A DNA stretch of 54,216 bases from Nocardioides sp. REDSEA-S33_B3 (lineage in GTDB: Bacteria; Actinomycetota; Actinomycetes; Propionibacteriales; Nocardioidaceae): positions 1-54,216 of the forward strand of contig LUPK01000045.1 of the NCBI GenBank assembly GCA_001627335.1, written 5' to 3'. Positions 50,730 through 54,216 of this stretch are shown one piece after another. Numbering within the stretch: position 1 is the stretch's first letter; every line of letters starts with the position of its first letter. Position numbers and translations under genes: made by a program. The notes under the pieces were generated by a model, which was not told the origin of the DNA, ran no database searches, and saw only the letters and a list, made by a program, of their open reading frames with translations.

Positions 50730-51947
50730 GTGCCCCGTCGAACCACCCCTGCCGTCGCGCTGCTCACCACCGGCGCCCTGGCTGCCACCGCGCTCGGCAC
50801 GGCCGCGACCTGGGCAGGAGCCTCCTCCGCGCCCGCGACGGCGCCCAGCAGCTCGGGCGAGAACTGCCAGACCCTGTCGACGCCGCGCACGATCATCACG
50901 GGCCAGAAGCCGCAGACCTACGTCTACACGGCTCCCGAGGGCACGGTCGTGACGTACTACTGCGTGGAGGACCAGGGCGGCGGGGTGGAGTACATCCGGC
51001 TCCAGACGCCCGCGCAGAGCGTCCTGATGCGCAAGGGCGACGGCAAGGCGATCCTGGCCTACTCGGTGCTCTACGGGTCCGGGGCCACGCCGACCCCGAG
51101 TGCGACGCCGACGACGCCCAGCGCCACCCCCACCACGCCCAGCGCCACCCCCACCACATCCAGCGCGACGCCGACCGAGACCCCGACCTCCCCCACCGCG
51201 ACGCCGACCGAGGTCACCGAGGACGACATCCCGGAGGTGACCGGGCCGCCCGCGACGAACCCGGACGGAAGCTTCAACTGGAACTGGCGCTACGACCCGC
51301 CGTCGTGCTCGGCACTGACGGTGCTCTATCCCTCGAACATCCCGGACAACCAGACCAACGACGTCAATGTCCGCATCCGTTTCACCGACGGCACCAGCCG
51401 CACGCTGAACTACCACTTCAACGGCGGCAACTGGACCGGCATGCGTGCCTTCAACTACGTCCAGCACCCGAGCTGGCCGGCCGGCACGTCGGAGTACTGG
51501 GTCGAGTGGACCCAGGTCGGCGGGTCGAACTACCACTACGGGGAGAGCTTCCACAACGCACCCATCGAGGGGCCGCTGCACTGCATCCTGGGTGACGACG
51601 GCGACCCTGACACCGTCGAGGTCCCGCAGTCGGTCACCACCATCGACGACTGGGACCCCGCCCGCCGCGTCGTCCGCCAGGGCACCCGTACCTCGACCGA
51701 GATCGTGACCGTCGACGAGACCGGCCTCTCCGACGTCCAGCTCGAGCGCACCCGCGACGGCGCCGACTGGCAGGTGCTGCGCACCCTGCCCGTCGAGCGC
51801 GACCGCGTGGTGATCTCCTTCCCCAAGGAGCGCAAGAAGGGCAAGGTCACCTACCGGCTGACCGTCCCGGGCACCGAGTCCGTCACGGGCGCGGTCACCC
51901 CGGAGATGACGGTCAAGGTCAAGAAGAAGAAGCGCAACCGTCGCTGA
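50730..51947 (+). CDS. secreted protein with Cys-domain and Thr/Pro repeat linker
   Basis: 405 aa from GTG 50730 with AGGAG 7 nt upstream. It starts with a Sec signal peptide (AVALLTTGALAATALGTAATWAGASSA). Residues ~42-118 are a small domain with two Cys (NCQ ... YYCVED) and the phrase VEYIRLQTPAQSVLMRKGDGKAILAYSVL. A linker of SATPTTP repeats follows (about 119-165). The remaining 240 residues hold a second region with Cys pairs and a Lys-rich C-terminus (KVKKKKRNRR). The function is unknown. The gene at 53835 encodes the same N-terminal domain. Confidence 0.85.
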   Translation: MPRRTTPAVALLTTGALAATALGTAATWAGASSAPATAPSSSGENCQTLSTPRTIITGQKPQTYVYTAPEGTVVTYYCVEDQGGGVEYIRLQTPAQSVLMRKGDGKAILAYSVLYGSGATPTPSATPTTPSATPTTPSATPTTSSATPTETPTSPTATPTEVTEDDIPEVTGPPATNPDGSFNWNWRYDPPSCSALTVLYPSNIPDNQTNDVNVRIRFTDGTSRTLNYHFNGGNWTGMRAFNYVQHPSWPAGTSEYWVEWTQVGGSNYHYGESFHNAPIEGPLHCILGDDGDPDTVEVPQSVTTIDDWDPARRVVRQGTRTSTEIVTVDETGLSDVQLERTRDGADWQVLRTLPVERDRVVISFPKERKKGKVTYRLTVPGTESVTGAVTPEMTVKVKKKKRNRR

Positions 51948-52026
51948 CGTCCTGCCCACGACTCCGGACCGCCCGACCACCGGTCAGGGGATGGCCCGGG
52001 TCGCGTGAGTGGGCGATGCTCGCTCC

Positions 52027-52422
52027 ATGTCGTTCCTCCGCACCGTGACCCGCCTCGCGCTCGGGTCGGCGATGGTCTTCGCCGGCACCGCCCACCTGAC
52101 CTTCGCACGGGAGGAGTTCCAGGCCCAGGTCCCGGACTGGTTCCCGCTCGACGAGGACCTCACGGTGCTCGGGTCGGGCGTCGTCGAGATCGGTCTGGGC
52201 GCCGCGCTCGTGGCCGCACCGAAGGCCCGACGCCCGCTGGTGGGCGGTCTGCTGGCGGCGTTCTTCGTCGCGATCTTCCCCGGCAACATCGCCCAGTACG
52301 TCGAGCAGAAGGACGCCTTCGGGCTCGACACCGACACCAAGCGCCTCGTGCGACTGTTCTTCCAGCCCGTCCTGGTGCTCGCGGCGCTGTGGACCGGTGA
52401 GGTCCTGCGCCGACGGGACTGA
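52027..52422 (+). CDS. DoxX-like small membrane protein
   Basis: 131 aa with about four hydrophobic segments (LALGSAMVFAGTAHLTF, LGSGVVEIGLGAALVAA, LLAAFFVAIFPGNIAQY, FFQPVLVLAALWTG). The layout and the phrase FPGNIAQYVE suit the DoxX superfamily of unknown function. No SD is seen; an ATG at 52009 is an alternative. Confidence 0.75.
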   Translation: MSFLRTVTRLALGSAMVFAGTAHLTFAREEFQAQVPDWFPLDEDLTVLGSGVVEIGLGAALVAAPKARRPLVGGLLAAFFVAIFPGNIAQYVEQKDAFGLDTDTKRLVRLFFQPVLVLAALWTGEVLRRRD

Positions 52423-52442
52423 CGCCGGCTCGAGAGGTCCGG

Positions 52443-52793
52443 TCAGCCGCGACGCGGCCGCACGGCCTGGGTCACCAGCCGCACCTGAGCGAACAACGTG
52501 CGCATCGAGGCGGCGTCAGGGGCGCCGGCGCCGGCGCGGAACGAGCGCGCCTCGACGACGAGCCCGCCGTCGACGGTGGCGCCGAGGTAGGACAGGAAGC
52601 CGGCGTCGTCCCGGACCGGCGACCAGCCCAGGGAGGCCAGGGACTCGCACGCGGTGTCCCACGCGGCGGTGAAGAGCGAGTGCCCGTCGAGCACCACGTC
52701 GTCCTCGGGACGCGGGCACACCACCAGCCCGTACCCGCTCGCGGGGTCCAGGTGCGCGGTGTGGAACGAGTCCAGCGACATCGTGGGCAGCAC
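52443..52793 (-). CDS. hypothetical protein, 116 aa
   Basis: GTG 52793 follows a strong SD (AAGGAGGAG). The product has no signal peptide or membrane segment. It contains LDSFHTAHLDPASGYGLVV, AAWDTACESLASLGWSPVRD and YLGATVDGGLVVEARSF, which suggests a small alpha/beta fold. No family is recognised. It follows the next gene by 25 nt and is probably co-transcribed with it. Confidence 0.7.
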   Translation of the reverse strand: MLPTMSLDSFHTAHLDPASGYGLVVCPRPEDDVVLDGHSLFTAAWDTACESLASLGWSPVRDDAGFLSYLGATVDGGLVVEARSFRAGAGAPDAASMRTLFAQVRLVTQAVRPRRG

Positions 52794-52818
52794 GGTGACT
52801 CCTCCTTCGAGACGATGC

Positions 52819-53280
52819 TCAGGCAGCGGTGAAGAAGCCCGCCTCACCCAGCAGGTCGGCGCACCGACCGCACAGGCGGACGTCCTCGGCCCACGGGTCG
52901 TCGTGCGAGCGGCCGCGACGGCCCTCGACGACGGCCCGGACGGGCTCCACGTGGTGGGTCGAGGCGCACCAGCCGCGCACCTCGGGTCGCGGCGCGGGCA
53001 CCTCCTGCTCGCGGCGTACGGCGGAGACGACCGTGGACCCGCGCAGGGCCCGGTCGCCGGAGCGGGTGGCCAGGCCGTGGCGCACGAGCGCGTCGGCGAC
53101 CTCGGCGGAGCGGACGGTGAAGTCGAAGCCGCCCAACGCAGAGCGCTCGGCCTGGGCGAGCACGGTGGCGTCGATCCAGGTGCCGCCGGCCCAGGCGCCG
53201 CTGACCTCGACGGTGCGGGTGCCGGCGCGGACCCCGGCCACGGGGTGACCCGTCTCGGTGACGGTGCAGCTGCTGGTCAT
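52819..53280 (-). CDS. hypothetical protein with a C-terminal CxxC, 153 aa
   Basis: ATG 53280 with SD GGAGGGAGG upstream. The N-terminal half has beta-strand-like segments (TRTVEVSGAWAGGTWIDATVL). The C-terminal part has GWCASTHHVEPV and LCGRCADLLGEAG, where C and H residues could form a zinc site. The family is unknown. It pairs with the downstream 116-aa gene. Confidence 0.7.
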   Translation of the reverse strand: MTSSCTVTETGHPVAGVRAGTRTVEVSGAWAGGTWIDATVLAQAERSALGGFDFTVRSAEVADALVRHGLATRSGDRALRGSTVVSAVRREQEVPAPRPEVRGWCASTHHVEPVRAVVEGRRGRSHDDPWAEDVRLCGRCADLLGEAGFFTAA

Positions 53281-53305
53281 CGCGGGCCTCCCTCCAGGCA
53301 CTGGT

Positions 53306-53335
53306 GCGGTGTGCTCGTCTCAACGAGCACACCGC
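53306..53335 (-). terminator. perfect 13-bp hairpin
   Basis: GCGGTGTGCTCGT and ACGAGCACACCGC pair around CTCA. It lies between the dehalogenase remnant and the 153-aa gene on the minus strand, so it probably was the terminator of the now broken gene; an operator for the 153-aa gene is also possible. Confidence 0.55.
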
Positions 53336-53407
53336 CGGGAGGTCACGCGACGGTCACGCCGGAGCGCACGGCTGGTCCGGACCAGGCGCGCGCACCGGGC
53401 AGCAGCC

Positions 53408-53709
53408 TCAGCCGGTGCGCTGCACCAGGTCGACGATGCCCGCGGCCAGCTCCGGCCCGACGTCCTCCTGGACGAAGTGGCCGCCCACCAGGCGGTCGTG
53501 CGGCTGCCCCTGGGCACCTGGCACGTGGGCGATGAGCGGGCCGTCGGCGCGACCCAGGATCATCCGCAGCGGCCCGGGCAGGTGTCGTCGCCGGGCGAGC
53601 CGACCTCGGCGTACTGCGGGGTCCAGGGGTAGTCGGAGATCGCGGCGAAGCGCTCCTCCGGCGTGCGGACGAGGCCCAGAGTGGCTGAGCTGGGGCTCGG
53701 CGCGGTCAT
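53408..53709 (-). pseudogene. remnant of a haloalkane dehalogenase gene
   Basis: From ATG 53709 the first ~40 codons read like the start of haloalkane dehalogenase proteins ([19 protein letters not shown], then TPQYAEVG). The frame then ends at a TGA after about 49 codons. In another frame the family's C-terminus follows, with [12 protein letters not shown] and [16 protein letters not shown] ending at 53408. The whole catalytic core (about 200 residues) is missing. It is a deletion plus frameshift, so no active product is expected. Confidence 0.75.
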
Positions 53710-53745
53710 GGATCCATCCTGTCAGGCGCGCCGTGGAGGCGGTTC

Positions 53746-53795
53746 GCTCAAGGAATCCTCAAGATTGCCGCAGGTTGGCTCAAGGTCTCCCCAAG
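53746..53795 (+). promoter_or_regulatory. phased direct repeats upstream of the last gene
   Basis: Two 18-bp copies (53746-53763, 53778-53795), 32 bp apart, each made of two CTCAAG-like hexamers 11 bp apart (the last is CCCAAG). The 11-bp phasing places the motifs on one helix face, as in sites for OmpR/PhoP-type response regulators. It sits 40-90 nt before ATG 53835. Confidence 0.5.
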
Positions 53796-53834
53796 TCCCT
53801 TCCCCCCGGGTTGCGCCGCTGTCACGGTCTTCCC

Positions 53835-54216
53835 ATGACCCCCCGCATCGCCCTCTCGGCCACCGCCGTCGCCGGCATCCTCCTCGGGAGCCTGGTCGCC
53901 GGCGCGACCGCCGCGGAGGCCGCCCCCGTCGGCAACTGCCCGGACGCCGTCGTCGTCCCCGGCAACGCCGACTCCCTGACCGTGTCGGCCCCCTCGGGCC
54001 AGGTCATCGCTGGCTACTGCGTAAAGTCGGCCGGCCTCAAGGGCACCAAGGGCGAGCCGGAGTACGTCACCCTGGCCACGCCGGTGACCTCGATCGTGCT
54101 GCGCCACACCGACGGCGGGAACCTCACCCACTACTCGCTGGTGCTGAAGGCCGCCACCGTGCCCACGCCGGAGCCCGAGCCGACGCCCGACCCCGAGCCC
54201 ACGCCCGACCCCGAGC
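53835..54216 (+). CDS. secreted protein, paralogue of the 50730 gene (3' end outside window)
   Basis: At least 127 codons from ATG 53835, open to the window end. It has a signal peptide (LSATAVAGILLGSLVAGATAAEAA), then a domain with two Cys (GNCPDA ... GYCVKSAG) and PEYVTLATPVTSIVLRHTDG, then a PEPTPDPE repeat linker. The domain aligns over about 75 residues with residues ~42-118 of the protein at 50730. The function is unknown; the C-terminal part is missing here. Confidence 0.85.
   Translation, partial: MTPRIALSATAVAGILLGSLVAGATAAEAAPVGNCPDAVVVPGNADSLTVSAPSGQVIAGYCVKSAGLKGTKGEPEYVTLATPVTSIVLRHTDGGNLTHYSLVLKAATVPTPEPEPTPDPEPTPDPE

Noticed and set aside
51085..51205. CRISPR-like repeat
   Set aside because: The short direct repeats encode the in-frame SATPTTP linker of a secreted protein; no spacers of even length.
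53258..53632. 124-codon plus-strand ORF at the pseudogene
   Set aside because: It reads the complement of the dehalogenase remnant and of the gene beside it, with no ribosome site or domain.

Overview
The window is about 54 kb of high-GC actinobacterial chromosome. Third codon positions are almost all G or C, two clpP genes sit beside clpX and tig, there is a homologue of the mycobacterial mycothiol-linked oxidoreductase Rv2466c, and many genes start without a Shine-Dalgarno (SD) sequence directly behind a TANNNT -10 box. Gene content and dispersed repeats look most like Nocardioides or another member of Nocardioidaceae; that placement is an inference. No prophage, insertion sequence or CRISPR array is visible.

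Layout. 1-9.8 kb: valS; a Lys/Gly-repeat membrane-anchored protein; the proteostasis block clpX-clpP2-clpP1, an alpha/beta hydrolase and tig (all minus strand); then tRNA-Pro and tRNA-Gly. 9.8-16 kb: PP2C phosphatase, Nei-type glycosylase, rpiB, an HSL-type esterase, a LURP-one-like protein and metG. 15.9-30 kb: GPP34 protein, PGRP amidase, DUF2254 protein, Rv2466c-like protein, CHAP hydrolase, pepN, DUF5130 protein, MscS channel, OsmC, truncated globin, thioesterase, thiolase, MarR regulator. 30-38.5 kb: ettA, ssb-like gene, two dynamin-like GTPases coupled to a PrsW protease, and an M24 peptidase. 38.5-41.6 kb: a minus-strand group of response regulator, 24-residue peptide, cytochrome P450 and histidine kinase. 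41.6-54.2 kb: tRNA-Arg, a hidden 49-aa gene, adenosine deaminase family gene, DsbA/MauE pair, orn, tRNA-His, GNAT, pirin, MASE1/PAS kinase, FAD oxidoreductase, tRNA-Lys, two paralogous secreted proteins, a DoxX-like protein, two unknown genes and a haloalkane dehalogenase remnant.

Most of the window is housekeeping. The strongest candidate for a new system is the peptide-P450 locus. A 24-residue ORF with a strong SD has a basic Arg/Ala-rich N-terminal part and an aromatic C-terminal end (SAIYMWRPSP). It overlaps the start of a P450 whose I-helix lacks the usual acid-Thr pair, and the P450 is followed after one base by a soluble GAF-type histidine kinase. A single-domain response regulator lies just upstream on the same strand. 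This layout fits a minimal P450-modified RiPP cluster with its own two-component control, but nothing in the sequence proves the modification.

Other signals: a perfect 22-bp palindrome over the promoter of the hydrolase between tig and clpP1; a ClgR-type site upstream of clpP1; 22-bp repeat arrays at the 3' ends of pepN, the DUF5130 gene and metG; 11-bp-phased direct repeats before the last gene; and at least fourteen genes with leaderless-type promoters.
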